A stretch of DNA of 64,000 nucleotides from Hesseltinella vesiculosa (lineage: Eukaryota; Mucoromycota; Mucoromycetes; Mucorales; Cunninghamellaceae): assembly GCA_002104935.1 (NCBI GenBank), contig MCGT01000044.1:115815-179814 (forward strand), written 5' to 3'. Under the pieces are notes generated by a model. That model had not been told where the DNA came from and made no database searches. It saw only the letters and a list, made by a program, of their open reading frames with translations. A program made the position numbers and the translations under genes. Of the stretch, positions 1 to 16,235 are shown piece by piece (position 1 is the stretch's first letter; each line of letters starts with the position of its first letter).

Positions 1-678
1 GCTTCTACGACCTATCTCCGTGGATATTCAGTCTTACCACCTCTGCACCAGCTCTCAACCTAGCCGGTTGATCAGATGACGCATTGGAATTCTTCCTTTC
101 TCTCACGTCCGCAACCAATGCTTCTGCCCTCGTCACCCGGACACTCCACTTACCTGGCAGCATGTCCTTTCCTGCACCTGTGCCGCCTAGCGACTACTAT
201 CCTCCTTCCTCAATGGCTTATCCATCGACCTCATTTCGTTCGCCACCGGCTGTCTACCTCATTCCAGCCCCTCTTCACCTCTCATAGCCTGTGCCACCTT
301 TGCTCTCTGGAACAGTATCCACTCTCTCATTATTGCCATCGACGCACTCCAAGGCTTCCCCCCCCCGCACCATCATCTTCAGCCGACCCCTTTTAATCCT
401 TCATCCTACCCCGTTCTCGCAACCACCTCTCCCTCTAAACCCTGGTGCCTGTCCTCCGCCCCACAGCGCTGACGCGCCTTTCTTTTTCCCCTCTGCTTAC
501 AGTATTTTAATTTTTTCTGTCCCGCCCCCTGTCACTGGTCGGCAAAAGCTGCTGTGTTGCACCTCATTGGCTCAGTTGACCAAATTTTTTTAAAAATATA
601 AAATATTCTTGACCTTTTATTTTTCTGACCAGCAGCTTTTCTCTTGCCTTGCTTTTCCAGTTTGCAAAGTGATCAACA
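1..678. other. Upstream region, no gene recognised
   Basis: C/T-rich sequence with short overlapping open frames that show no family resemblance. The right part probably is the promoter and leader of the valyl-tRNA synthetase gene: an ATTGG (inverted CCAAT) element lies near 566-572 and an AT-rich stretch at 585-605. The left part could hold the end of a neighbouring gene, but nothing in it supports that. Confidence 0.4.
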
Positions 679-3600
679 ATGACTGTAGGACAATGGCACC
701 GATCACAGGTGTTTCGACAAAGGTTGTTCTATAGCTGCTCCTTACGATCGTATACAACCATGCCAAGCAAACCTGCCAGGCCAATGGCAGAAAGCTATTC
801 GGCCTCCCAAGTGGAACAAGGGTGGTACGATTGGTGGGAGTCGCAGGGCTTCAACACAAAGAGCAGCAAAGACTACAACACAGCATGCAAAACCGATCCG
901 AGCAAACCATTCACAATGATCACGCCTCCTCCCAATATCACTGGGTCACTGCACATTGGGCATGCTCTGACAGTCAGCTTGGAGGACGCATTTGTCCGGT
1001 GGCGGCGTATGCATGGCGATCAGGTACAATGGATCCCAGGAACGGATCACGCTGGCATAGGGACGCAATCGGTTGTGGAGAAGATGCTCATGAAAGAGCG
1101 AAAACTTACCCGCCACGATCTTGGTCGCGAGGCTTTTGTTGACGAGATCTGGCAGTGGCGTCAAAAATACGGTGACCGGATCTTGCAGCAAATACGCCGC
1201 ATGGGAGCCTCAGTCGACTGGCCTAACGCTTTTTTCACTATGGACGATACTCGCTATCAGGCTGTTCAAAATGCATTTATTCGCCTGTACAACGATGATA
1301 TGATCTATCGCGACACGCGCTTGGTCAATTGGTGCTGTGCTCTGGAAACAGTGATCTCCGACATAGAGGCAGGTGCTTTGTAGCGCCCTACAGCTGCCCG
1401 GTGACTGACCACTTTTTTTTTCTAGGTCGATTACGTGGATATTCACGGAAGCACGAAATTACCGGTACCAGGCCATCCGCAAGGGTAATGGGAGAGAGAA
1501 AAAAAAACGTCAAGTCCCTTGGTGTTCACGCCATATTTATTAGGGTGGAATTTGGTGTACTGCATCAATTTGCCTATCCCGTGGTTCATCCATGTCCTGG
1601 TGATCCCAAGGAATTGGTGATTTCAACGACTCGTATTGAAACCATGCTGGGTGACTGTGCTGTAGCTGTTCATCCAGACGATCCTCGATACAAAGTAAAG
1701 GAAAAGATGGCTTAATTTGATATACGTTCACACACGCTCACCCTTTTTTTGTTTGCTAGTCGTTACACGGTAAAAGTGTCTATCATCCTGTCGCAGGAAA
1801 AGAACTCCCCATTATCTGCGATGACCAATTGGTAGAAATGGAATTTGGCACTGGTGTTGTCAAGGTATTGGAAAGGTGTAAGTCTATCAACTTTGGTAAC
1901 GCTTTTTTTTTTTGGGGGGGGGGACATGTAGATCACGCCTGCCCATGACCCTAGCGATTTTGCGTGTGCAAAGCGCCATCAACTACCGATTGTATCGATG
2001 TTCGATAAGGAAGGACGGCTGAATGAAAAATGTGGCGTTCCTGATTTTATTGGCCAAGATCGTTTTGACATTCGTGGTTCTGTTGTTGAAAAATTGAAGC
2101 AGATGGGGCTGTATCGGGGCAAAAACGACAAGCATGAAATGCGTGTGGCTCTATGCTCTCGATCCGGAGATGTTATCGAGCCTCTTTTACAACCTCAATG
2201 GTATAAGAAAAGAAGAATGAGAGCGCTTTCTGTAAACTGATGATCTCTCACATTCGCAGGTATCTACGTTGCTCCAAGCTAGCAGATATTTGCAAACGAC
2301 AAGTGACACATGGAGAAATATCCATCATACCTGGCTATCATAAACAAGAATGGTTCCGATGGCTCGATAACATTCAAGACTGGTGCATATCTCGACAGCT
2401 GTGGTGGGGTCACGAAATCCCTGCCTACAAGGCAACACTGCAACTGGCACAACAAGGCATCTCAGATCAAGGTGATCCTGATTAGTGTATGCGAGGTAGG
2501 TTTTACTGATCGATCTTACTTTATAGAAATATGGGTCGCAGCCATCAATGACAATGATGCTCGGGGTGAAGTGTGTCAATTCTTGGAACAGCAAGACCTT
2601 GCTCCCGACACACCTTTTCAACTGACCAAGGTAAAAGCGTAGTAAAAGAAAGGACAAGCAATCATGGACAGGCTCATCTTAATTTCCTGTCAATTTCATG
2701 TTAGGATGAGGATGTGCTGGATACTTGGTTTTCTTCAGGCTTATTACCAATGTCTGCACTTGGTTGGACAGGTCGTCCTGAAGAACCCTTACCCGTTCGT
2801 CATGATACATCTTTCGTCTGCATCACGCCGCTCATTTTCTTTTACCCCCCCCCCAGGAGCGCTACCCTTTGCAAGTCATGGAAACTGGATTCGACATTCT
2901 CTTCTTTTGGGTGGCTCGCATGGCAATGCTTGGTAACTATTTTACTGGAGCTGCCCCCTTTAAAGACATATTGCTGCATGGCATGGTATGTAAAATGTGT
3001 TACTGTTTATCTTACTAACTGTACAAAATGGTGGACTTTTTATTTACAGGTGCGCGATGCCCAAGGTCGCAAAATGTCCAAATCACTGGGCAATGTCATT
3101 GATCCGTTGCACGTGATAGATGGGGTGGATTTGGATACGCTGAAAGCCAATGTTCTGCATAGCAACCTGCCAGAGAGGGAAATCAAAACGTAGGAGGATG
3201 AGAAAGGAAGAGAAAGGAGATGAGGCTCATGTTTTCCGCTTGTTTCCAGGAGCCTTCGAAATCTTGAAAAAGAATACCCAACAGGGATCCCAGCATGCGG
3301 AACAGATGCATTGCGGTTTGCATTAATCTCGTATTCACGCCAGGTAACACGAAAGTCATAGATCGGAGTTCGGTGGCCGAGGGCGGAAACTCGGTTTTAC
3401 CGAGAGGGGAACAGCGGGCGTGTGTCACACTGAAATTCGGTCCTATTTTATTTTCAAGGCCCGACAAATCAATCTTGACATATCCAACGTGGTTCAAACA
3501 TCTCACTTTTGTAACAAGCTGTGGAATCTGTGCAAGTATGGCTTCCATCGATTGGAAGCGCAGCCTTACACGTGGGAATTGCCATCTGACCCAGCTCCAT

Positions 3601-4851
3601 TGTCCCTGGCCAATCGGTATATTCTCTCTCGCATGGCCGATGCCGTTGCCAAAGTTGACGAAGGGTTTCAGCAATATCGCCTTTGTGATGCTACCGATGC
3701 TGTTCGATATTTTATTGTAGACGACGTGTGTGATGTCTATGTTGAGTTTTCTAAGACGTTGCTGAATAGCCCGGTAATGGATGCCAAGGAAAAGGTAAGC
3801 TACTTGACGATTGTGCATGACATAGGGTAACCCAAGGCATCTGTTCTATGATAGGAAGCGACCCTGTCCATATTACAGTCATGTTTGGATGTTGCGTTGC
3901 GTCTGGCACATCCATTTATGCCATTTGTGACCGAGGCAGGTGAAGGCATGTGATTGAATGGCATTAAACTCACCCCGCATCACAACTATGTATAGGAGCT
4001 GTGGCAGCAGATGAAGCAAAAACTACCCTTCCTATCACAGTCCATGTCACCCACCATCATGCTTGAATCCTACCCTACGCCAGCCCAATTTGCCTTGTAC
4101 AAAGACGCCAAAGTCGAGGCTGATTTTGAGGTAGGATGCTGTTGTCCTTGTCGCGAGTGCGAGAGATCCTCATTTTATTCTTCTTTGGGGAGACTAGGTC
4201 GTGCTTTCCATTATCCATGCTAGTCGGTCGGTGAGGCAGGGTCATCAAATCAGTGTAGCCAAACCATTACCTTTTGTCATTGTATGTGAAGATGAAAGTA
4301 TGTCCCAAGGTACTTTGGTACGTTATTTGGATGATATTCAGAAATTTGTGAAAGCATCTTCGATCAAAGTCATGGTAAGCATCCACTGAGCTGGATCAAG
4401 ACACCTACGCCTTTCTCACGCCCATTTTTTTTTTTCACCTAGAACTATCATGACGACAATTCAGAGCCATGGACAAGTAAAGTGATACATGGCAAGTTGA
4501 AGATTATGGTGCCATCCAAAGAACTTTTGCGTGCGCAACTGGAGCGAGCAGGGGCAAATGGAACGAGTCATGCCACGTTGATCCAAGAACGACAAGACAA
4601 ATTGGCCAAGAAATTGCTCAAAGTGACTCGTGATTTGGATCGGCTTCGCGCAAAAATGGCTAAATCCGGCTACGAAGCTGCCGTTCCAGTCGATGTCAAA
4701 GAAAAAAACAGGTAAACACCTATCATGACGGGAAGATGAGGGGGATCTTAAGTACGGCGGCTTTTTTTATAGACAACGAGAAGAGTTGCTGGTATTGGAA
4801 TTAGAAACTTTAGAACATGATAGGGAAGTCCTTGCCACTTTCAAGCAATAA
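679..4851 (+). CDS. VAS1: Valyl-tRNA synthetase, mitochondrial and cytosolic
   Basis: Class I aminoacyl-tRNA synthetase that charges tRNA-Val. The HIGH signature reads [14 protein letters not shown] near 930-966, the tryptophan-rich catalytic segment [16 protein letters not shown] lies near 2365-2412, and the KMSKS loop [12 protein letters not shown] near 3072-3107. A helical C-terminal arm rich in K/E/R ends in the stop at 4849-4851, as in eukaryotic ValRS. The coding region is split by about a dozen short introns. The first (1369-1425) has a GC donor; joining GAG to GTC keeps the expected SDIE-VDYVDI protein. The first ATG (679) gives an arginine-rich, acid-poor leader that looks mitochondrial, and a second in-frame ATG at 760 gives a shorter form starting MPSKPARP. 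Yeast VAS1 makes both forms from two starts in this way. The HIGH and KMSKS motifs are intact and the gene looks functional. Confidence 0.95.
1369..1425 (+). other. GC-AG intron in the valyl-tRNA synthetase gene
   Basis: The coding frame reads ...SDIE up to 1368 and continues VDYVDIHG from 1426. The only junction that keeps this frame uses GAG|GCAGGT as donor and TCTAG|GTC as acceptor. The intron is 57 nt with a T-run before the acceptor, the same size as its GT-AG neighbours. Confidence 0.8.
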
Positions 4852-5472
4852 AAAATGCTGCATTCTTTTTCTTTTTGTTGTCAACACCAAAAACGCGACC
4901 AGGGATTATAAGCACATGATTTGATAGCCATTTTATAACTTTAATTTTCTATTTCCCAATCAAGGAACATGGAAAAAAAGATGGGTTTGGAATTGTGTGA
5001 TCCAAAAAAAAAATATCATTTTCTAAAAGGAGAGGCGCCGAGGGTGTAAAAAGGGGCCGGTGAACCGCGGGCCGCAGTTTTTTTTTTTTTTTTTTTTTTT
5101 TTTGCCATGCCTCTTTTCCAGGAACGCTGGAGAATCCAAGCGAATATTCATCCAAAAAGATTTCTCTTTTTTCATTTTTTCATTCATTGCAAGTTGTATA
5201 CCCAGTTGTTTGATCATGATCTCCTAAAAAAAGACTTCGAATTTGTTTGATTACCCGTGCGTGAAAGCAATCGTATTGGCCCGGGGCGCGGTGGCCGTAA
5301 AACTCAGCTGGATCATTGGATTTCCATGAATTTGCCCTTTTTTTTTTTATTCAAAAAGGGAAAAAACGGCACCTCTCCGCGATCAATTATAAAAGGCGCC
5401 ACTTTTCCTAAACTCTTTCTTCCTCTACTTTTTTTTTATTTTTTATTTTTTATTCATTGATATCCTTCAACA
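4852..5472. other. Intergenic region with poly(T) tract and transporter promoter
   Basis: This holds the 3' end of the valyl-tRNA synthetase gene and the promoter of the ABC transporter. It contains a T-run of about 25 nt at 5079-5103 and several shorter T-tracts. No coding region was recognised. Confidence 0.6.
5388..5394 (+). promoter_or_regulatory. TATA box of the ABC transporter gene
   Basis: TATAAAA lies 79 bases before the ATG and is followed by a C/T-rich stretch typical of fungal transcription starts. Assigned by sequence and position only. Confidence 0.55.
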
Positions 5473-9893
<4,421 letters not shown>

Positions 9894-10622
9894 ACTATCC
9901 CTCCATCTGTAAAATTACTACTTCATTACTGTGAAAATAATATATTGCACAAGCATCTACTACCTAAATGGAAATGAATATGTTAGTTTTGATATCAGGT
10001 ACAATTCACGTAGGACCGCACACCAAATGAGAGAGAGAGGGGGGGGGCATACACCGTCCGGCAGTTTTTTTATGATACGGTGTGGGTATCGACGCCCCGC
10101 TCAGGCCCTGTCTCAAGTACGGATCACCGTGTGCCACCAACCTGGCTGGCGCGCATCGACTAAATTTTTTTTGGAGAGAGAGTGAGATCCAACAATGGCC
10201 ATGAAAAATACAGTGTTTTGCGTTTAAAAATACTGTATTTATTTTTTTGTATGAAAGGGTCAGTTATTTATTTACAACTGGACAATTCAACTTATTAACT
10301 TGTTATATGCAAAAGCGGGCAGGGGGTAAACAGCGTTAGGAGAAAACCTTTGGTCGTATCAAGGCAATGGCGGAATTTTCTTCTTCACATTGGACGTGAC
10401 ACAGGGGCACTCAACAAACAGAAAACAAGACACAAGACCAGGGGTCGAACACAGAAAGGGACAAGGCACAGGAGGAGGTGGTTCTGGCCATTCGGCAATA
10501 CATCCACCCCCGCCAACCAATTATGAGCTCCTGTCCCTGTAATTCATTTCTAAGCCGACAAAGGTTTGACTGTATTTCTGCTTTCAGCCATTTACCTTTT
10601 TTTAACTTATACTTAGCTTATA
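9894..10622. other. Intergenic region between the ABC transporter and MSK1
   Basis: Transporter 3' end and MSK1 upstream region. It contains a GA/G-rich run near 10028-10048 and AT-rich sequence near 10200-10280. Its short open frames resemble no family; nothing else is recognised. Confidence 0.5.
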
Positions 10623-12573
10623 ATGACAACAGTCCGTGTTCTCCCTCGTTTCCGAAGGGCACAGCATTTTACATCCCCAGATTTTATGATCCTAAAGCGA
10701 AATCTCTCAGTGACAGGTACACATGTTCATAGATATGCATATAGTGTATATGTCTGTACGCAAAAAAGCTGATCAGCCTCCGATTAATTCTTTGAAATCT
10801 TGAATATAGTGCCCCTGATGAATGATAGGCCCTTGGACAAGAAAATAGAATACCCTCGGTTTATCCGCGATGTTAAACATGGAAGATACATATCAGCAAC
10901 AGACCTCTTACGAATGAACGATCGGCTGAAGTCTGGCGAGAAGCAATCGGAAACTGTCACATTGACTGGTCGCATACAATCGAAACGTGAATCTAGTAGC
11001 AAACTGGTATTTTATGACATTGTCCATAATGGCGAGTCCGTTCAGGTGGTTGCTTCGCGTAGTCGATTTTCACAGCCTGATGCTTTCACTGCAACGAATC
11101 TCAAAGTCTCACGTGGTGATATTTTACGTATGTCAAAATGAACGCTGGCTCGGATCCCGACTCGATTTTTAGGGGTTGTTTTTCGCTCACTTCCTGTTTC
11201 TGAAATTTAGGGTTTACTGGCGTTATTGGCAAAACTAATCATGGTCAGATCAGCCTCTTTGCAAGTGATTTGGATGTGATGACACCTTGCCTACATGATA
11301 TCCCGAAAACAAATATCAGAGACCCTGTAAGTATGCAGTCTTTTGAACGTAGTGATACTGACGACCCAGTCTTCGCCATTTAGGAAAAAAGGTTTCGACA
11401 ACGCTATTTGGATATGCTCGTGAATCGTGAACCTGAAGCGCTTTTGCGAACAAGAGCCAAGGTAAGAGTTAATGGACCTAACATAAAATGACAACATAGA
11501 TCTCACAAAGGAAGCGCTTCATGAAATAACATGATAGATCGTTCGATACTTGCGAGATTTCTTGGACAGGCGGGACTTCGTCGAGGTTGAGACGCCCGTA
11601 TTAGTAGCGAATGCTGGCGGTGCGTCTGCAAAGCCCTTCACTACCAAAGCAAATGCACTCAGCATGGAATTGAGCTTACGTATTGCTCCAGAACTTTTCC
11701 TCAAGGAACTTGTCATTGGCGGCTTGGATCGAGTATACGAAATTGGCAAGCAATTCCGCAATGAAGGCATTGATGCAGATCACAACCCCGAGTTCACTAC
11801 CTGCGAATTCTACCAAGCATATGGCAATTTGGATTCCTTGATGGATGATACTGAAACACTACTGTCAGGTATACGTGAAGGAGAGGACAAACAGGGGACC
11901 ATGAATTCACCTATGATTATCGTATTGGCTAGGCATGGTAAAGCATATCACAGGCAATAACTCAGTAGAAAAGAACAACGAAACCATCCGCTTTGACCGC
12001 CCATTCGCAAGGATCGACGTCACAGGCTACCTGGACAATCACTTTGGCCTGCAGACTGACTCAGTATCTTCGATGGATGCCAAGGCTCTAAAGCTGCTAT
12101 GTATTGATAATGGAATCCCTATTCAACATCCTTTCACCGAAGCCCGTATCTTGGATAAAATCATCTCCACCATTATCGAACCCCAATGCATACAACCCAC
12201 CTTTTTATTCAACCATCCGCTGAGTTTGAGTCCTTTGGCGAAGGATTACTACCACAATGGTAATCGTGTGGCAGCAAGGTTCGAGCTATTCGTTGGTAAA
12301 AAAGAAATTGTCAATGCCTATGAAGAACTAAATGACCCTGCGGAGCAACGGTTACGATTTGAGCAACAGCAACATGATCGGCAACAAGGAGACTTTGAAG
12401 CCCCAGCGCCGGACATGGCCTTTTGCGAGGCCCTCGAATACGGCCTCCCCCCAACAGCAGGTTGGGGTATGGGAATAGACCGACTTGTGCAATTATTGAC
12501 AGGCAAGCAACATATCCGTGAAGTCATCTCATTCCCCTTGGTTCGGAGTTTGGAAAACCACCACCAAAAATAA
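10623..12573 (+). CDS. MSK1: Mitochondrial lysyl-tRNA synthetase
   Basis: Class II synthetase of the mitochondrial Msk1 type. Exon 1 (10623-10716) encodes a basic, acid-poor presequence starting [16 protein letters not shown] and is spliced over intron 10717-10809 to the body. An OB-fold anticodon-binding domain ([19 protein letters not shown]) is followed by motif 1 ([12 protein letters not shown]), motif 2 ([13 protein letters not shown]...EFTTCEFY) and motif 3 ([19 protein letters not shown]). All three are intact. Further introns lie near 11130-11210, 11325-11384, 11462-11537 and 11869-11933. The start was chosen because it alone supplies the transit peptide and splices in frame; a downstream ATG (10821) would lack it. 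It supplies Lys-tRNA for mitochondrial translation, like the mitochondrial ribosome recycling factor at 43.1 kb. Confidence 0.92.
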
Positions 12574-12850
12574 AAAGCCTGCGACGAGAGAAGTGGATAT
12601 TCGTCGTTTGACTTTTCATCTCGTAATCTGGAAGTATCATGCTCCACGTATTCCTTGTATTCTTGAAGGTTGAAAAGGTAGTAAATAAACAAATCCTTCC
12701 TACAGACTTTGCAGGAGAGAGAGAGGGTGTCAGAGGCAAGAAAAACAACGAGCGGGGTTTATTGAAAAGGGTGCTGCGCGTTCAAGGAGTTGTTTTTCTT
12801 TCTTTACTTTTTTTTTTACAACCTTGCTTCAGCATTTATTTACATTTAAA

Positions 12851-15800
12851 ATGGGGCGTAATATAAGAAGAAGGCAATTACGAATAGATGCAAATAAGAC
12901 TTGGCTGTATAACTTGAAAATGAGGAAATATTACATTCTCAAAGGTAAATCCTATTATTGACCTTGTTTGTTTATTTTTAAAACGCGTTGCTTCATGATC
13001 TCATTCTCTTCCATTAGGTTTAAAGTGTACATTGTGCCATGGATTAGGGCACAAGCGAGCAGATTGTCCTTTCAACCGTTAGTATTGATCGCCCCTACAT
13101 TGCCAGTTTCTAACATTTACTTTTAAAGGTGGCAAACGAAAGTCCAAAACCCAGCTCAAAAGGGCCAACAAGCTTCTACGTAAGACTGGCTCCATGGCCC
13201 GCAAGGAAAAGCAAAAGAACCCTGATGGAAAAAAAAGGGCCAAGAAATTCAAGTTGAAGGATCTCCAGTCTCTCTTGCTTGGTACCAATTTCAATACCCG
13301 TGTTCGCAAGATATCTCTTTGTAATGCTCTTAACACGGCCCAAGACAATATCCAAGACCAACGCCAAGCAAAGCTGGACGTCCAAGAAACCATCCTCCTA
13401 TGGGTCGATCACATCCGCTATGTCTCCATCTGCACCCAGTCGTTCTTCAACTATTATGTACTTCATGTCATGTCTGAGGGTTCTGTGGTCAACGATACTG
13501 TATTCTGTAAAGACTTTTTCTATGGGATCTGCCAGCTGGTGACTGACAAGCCTGTGACCTCACCCAACTCGAACATACCTGATCCTACATCAATTTATCA
13601 CCATTACCAGTCTCTCCTGGGTGACCACCGCTTCGAATTATATTGGATCAAGGGTGCTAGTAGCATGATTTCTGAAATGGCGGATGAGTTAGCCCAAATC
13701 AATCTCTTGGCTGTGACTGAACGTTTTGAAGAAAAGTGTATCAAGTATATTCGCTTTCGCTTGGTCAACACCCTCAAGGATCAGCTGTTTGATGGCCAGG
13801 TCAGTAAGAAAGAGAGAGAAAGTAAGAAGGCGCGAGTTGCTCACTTTTTTTTTTTGACATAGGAAATGCCAAAGTCCGGTTATATTATGAACGCATGCCA
13901 GAATATTTACGACACTGTCACCCGTCAAGAAAAAGTTGAACCACTGTCAGAAAATAGCCCCGATCTCTTGCGAACGATCGTCTCAACATTTATCTCAACG
14001 CTGAACTTTGGTCCAAGTCCAGTTACGCTGAAGGAACTTACTGCAAGTCCCGGAACATATTTGCAAGTACTTTACCGACTACTGCAAGAAATGGAACAAG
14101 GCAACGACCTGGAACCATATGAGAGGGGGCATGATCATGTACATGATCAAATGGACACAATCACCATGAAGCTCTTACTATCGTCTAACATGGACTATCA
14201 GGTGCTGCCTCGTCGCTGTCGCCAAAGAGTATTCAAGGGCATGATGCAATTACTGGAGCACCCAGACAATCCAATTGACATCCCCTGGAGTCTACCGGAA
14301 GAATTTAAGACCTGGCTGTCAGATCTCATCCTTGGCCTTCGTGTAAAGCTGGCAAACTCCAAGGCGAAACTGGCTGGCACTGACATATCAGCAGACCTTT
14401 GCTTCTCCTCCTCCACCATGAGGCAATCCAAGTCAACAGCCCTCTTTTCCCTTGTGCCGACTCTGTCCTTTCGTCGCCGGTTTATCACTTTGGATGCCTA
14501 CTCATTTTGGTCAATTCTCAAGCAAGCCGGTATAAACGTGACTGTGCCGTCGGGTGACCATTCTCATCCTTATATCCGCCTTGCTCGCGATGCCACTCTC
14601 TTTTTCACCTACCTGGACTTTCAGAAGGCTTATCTTCGAAAATGGTAACTGAGGAACATTGTGATGGCAGGAATCGTGACTGATTTTTTTTAGTACTGCC
14701 GCATTTTTGCATTATCCAACGCTCACTGAAACTGACAGCGACAGTGATGATGACGCTGGTGGTGCTGATCCCGATGCTGACAACGGTGATGCCGAAGATG
14801 ATAGTGGCAGTGTTACTGATGGAAATGCTAATGACATCGGCAACCCTGCTGACGGTTCTGATGGTGCTCACAATACCCCATCGGAGGGCGAAAGCGACAA
14901 TGGTGATCAAGATCAAGGCAGATATACTGACGAGACAATACGCCAGGACGATGGCAGCGATACTCAATTGAGTGAAATCGATAGTAGCGATGAAGAGGAG
15001 GATGATGATCCTGCCTCCTTGGTATTTTCCAACCGTGTTCGCACTGATGGGCTTCAATTGGAATTTATCTATGGCAAGCGCGCACCCCAAATTGAACTTC
15101 CCGATCTCAAAATGGACGACTTGCATGGTGAACCACAAGAACGTATGCAGCTGTATGGAGTCGATCCAGGACATAGTGAGCTTTACACATCTGCTCAAGA
15201 AGACAAGCACCTCCCGGGAAATGATCGCACTGCCCCCTGGCACTGAGCACAGCAGCAACAGCACCAACGGTTGGCATGGTCGGTACATGCGATTCTCGAA
15301 TAATGAATGGTTATCACTCTCTGGTCAACATGGACGCTCATGCAATCGCAAACGTTGGCTCAAAGATTCTGGCATGGAGGAGATCCTCACGCGTATACCA
15401 CCAGCAAAAACTAGCCATCCTGACCGCTTCATTCAGCGCACCATCTATGTATTCCAACACCTTGATGATATCACCGAACATTTTGCTGATGACTATAGCC
15501 TGCATCGGTTCCTGGACTATTGTGGGGACAAGAAGATGTGCGCAGAAGTCGTCAACCACTTCGTCCATGGTGGTAACAAGTACAAACACCAGAAGGAAGA
15601 CTATGATAGGTATGCGCTACACAAAAAAAGGTGTGATGCCTGGACTAATTTTTTTTATAGCCGCAAACTTCCAGTGACTGCCTATGGTGGTGCATTGTCT
15701 GCGCAACCCGTAGAGGGAAAAAGTCCACTCGCTCCGGAAAAGTGTACAAAGCACTCAAAATAGCGGAAAAGCAAGGGTTACTTCTTGTTACAAAAGCAAA

Positions 15801-16143
15801 TGAATACAACACAAGCAAGGTAAATCATGAGGAGAGGGAAAAATGAAGCGCAAAATGACCTTTTTATTCTATCTCATTTTTTTTACAGGTCTGTCCAATG
15901 TGTGATGAAAAAGACCTTGAACACAAGACCGTCGGTGACCCATTCCTGCGAGGTGCAAGCATGTCTTTGTGGTCGGTTCTGCAGTGCCAACACTGTAAAA
16001 TCAACTGGGACAGGGACAAGCTTGCGGCTTGGAATATGTTGCGTCTTGGCAAGATTGCCCCACCACGATCCACCTCCGCCGACCAATCATCACCACACCA
16101 ACAAAATTCAGCATTTGCTTCTTCGTCTCGGGACCCTCACTAA
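12851..16143 (+). pseudogene. Fanzor (eukaryotic TnpB-like RNA-guided nuclease), two frame breaks
   Basis: Predicted product of about 978 residues, read through two one-base frame breaks. In order: start MGRNIRRRQLR; a CCHC knuckle (CTLCHGLGHKRADC, C-X2-C-X4-H-X4-C) at about residues 34-47; a lysine/arginine-rich stretch; a long alpha-helical region; a D/E/S-rich acidic stretch (14,730-15,010); RuvC-I motif YGVDPGHSELYTSA (Asp codon 15163-15165); a segment with IPPAKTS; NEYNTSK (Glu codon 15802-15804); a zinc ribbon CPMC...CQHC; and DRDKLAAWNM (Asp 16015-16017). This order is that of fungal Fanzors, eukaryotic relatives of IS200/IS605-type TnpB. Six introns: 12945-13017, 13078-13128, 13800-13862, 14645-14693, 15610-15660 and 15820-15888. 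The frame moves by +1 near 15,180-15,240 (C-run at 15233-15237) and returns near 15,715-15,725 (A-run). It lies 277 bp after MSK1 and 241 bp before the DDRGK gene. Family assignment is strong; activity is doubtful unless the breaks are sequence errors. Confidence 0.85.
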
Positions 16144-16163
16144 CGAATATCTTTACCTCGCTG

Positions 16164-16235
16164 GCCAATAAACCAGCTTATTTACGTAAGCCTGAGGCAA
16201 AATGTGAAGAGGAAATGCTGATTTTTTTTATTGGC
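16164..16235 (+). repeat. 9-bp inverted repeat just after the Fanzor stop
   Basis: GCCAATAAA (16164-16172) and its exact reverse complement TTTATTGGC (16227-16235) are separated by 54 bases and begin 21 bases after the stop. The left arm includes an AATAAA that may be the polyadenylation signal. In Fanzor and TnpB loci the guide RNA often lies at the 3' end of the gene, so this is one place to look for it. The pairing may be chance. Confidence 0.35.

Noticed and set aside
3345..3462. GC-rich intron of valyl-tRNA synthetase considered as a tRNA or snoRNA gene
   Set aside because: No cloverleaf with A and B boxes and no C/D or H/ACA boxes could be placed.
3183..3818. 211-residue open frame on the minus strand
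   Set aside because: Antisense to conserved valyl-tRNA synthetase exons ([20 protein letters not shown]).
12639..12866. Small plus-strand open frame just before the Fanzor
   Set aside because: Different frame from the Fanzor exons, low complexity and no family resemblance; lies over the MSK1 3' end and T-rich leader.
15177..15252. GT-AG intron GTGAGC...CACAG that would join the Fanzor frames
   Set aside because: It would remove SELYTSA, part of the RuvC-I motif, has no T-rich end and leaves an unlikely protein; a one-base frame break fits better.
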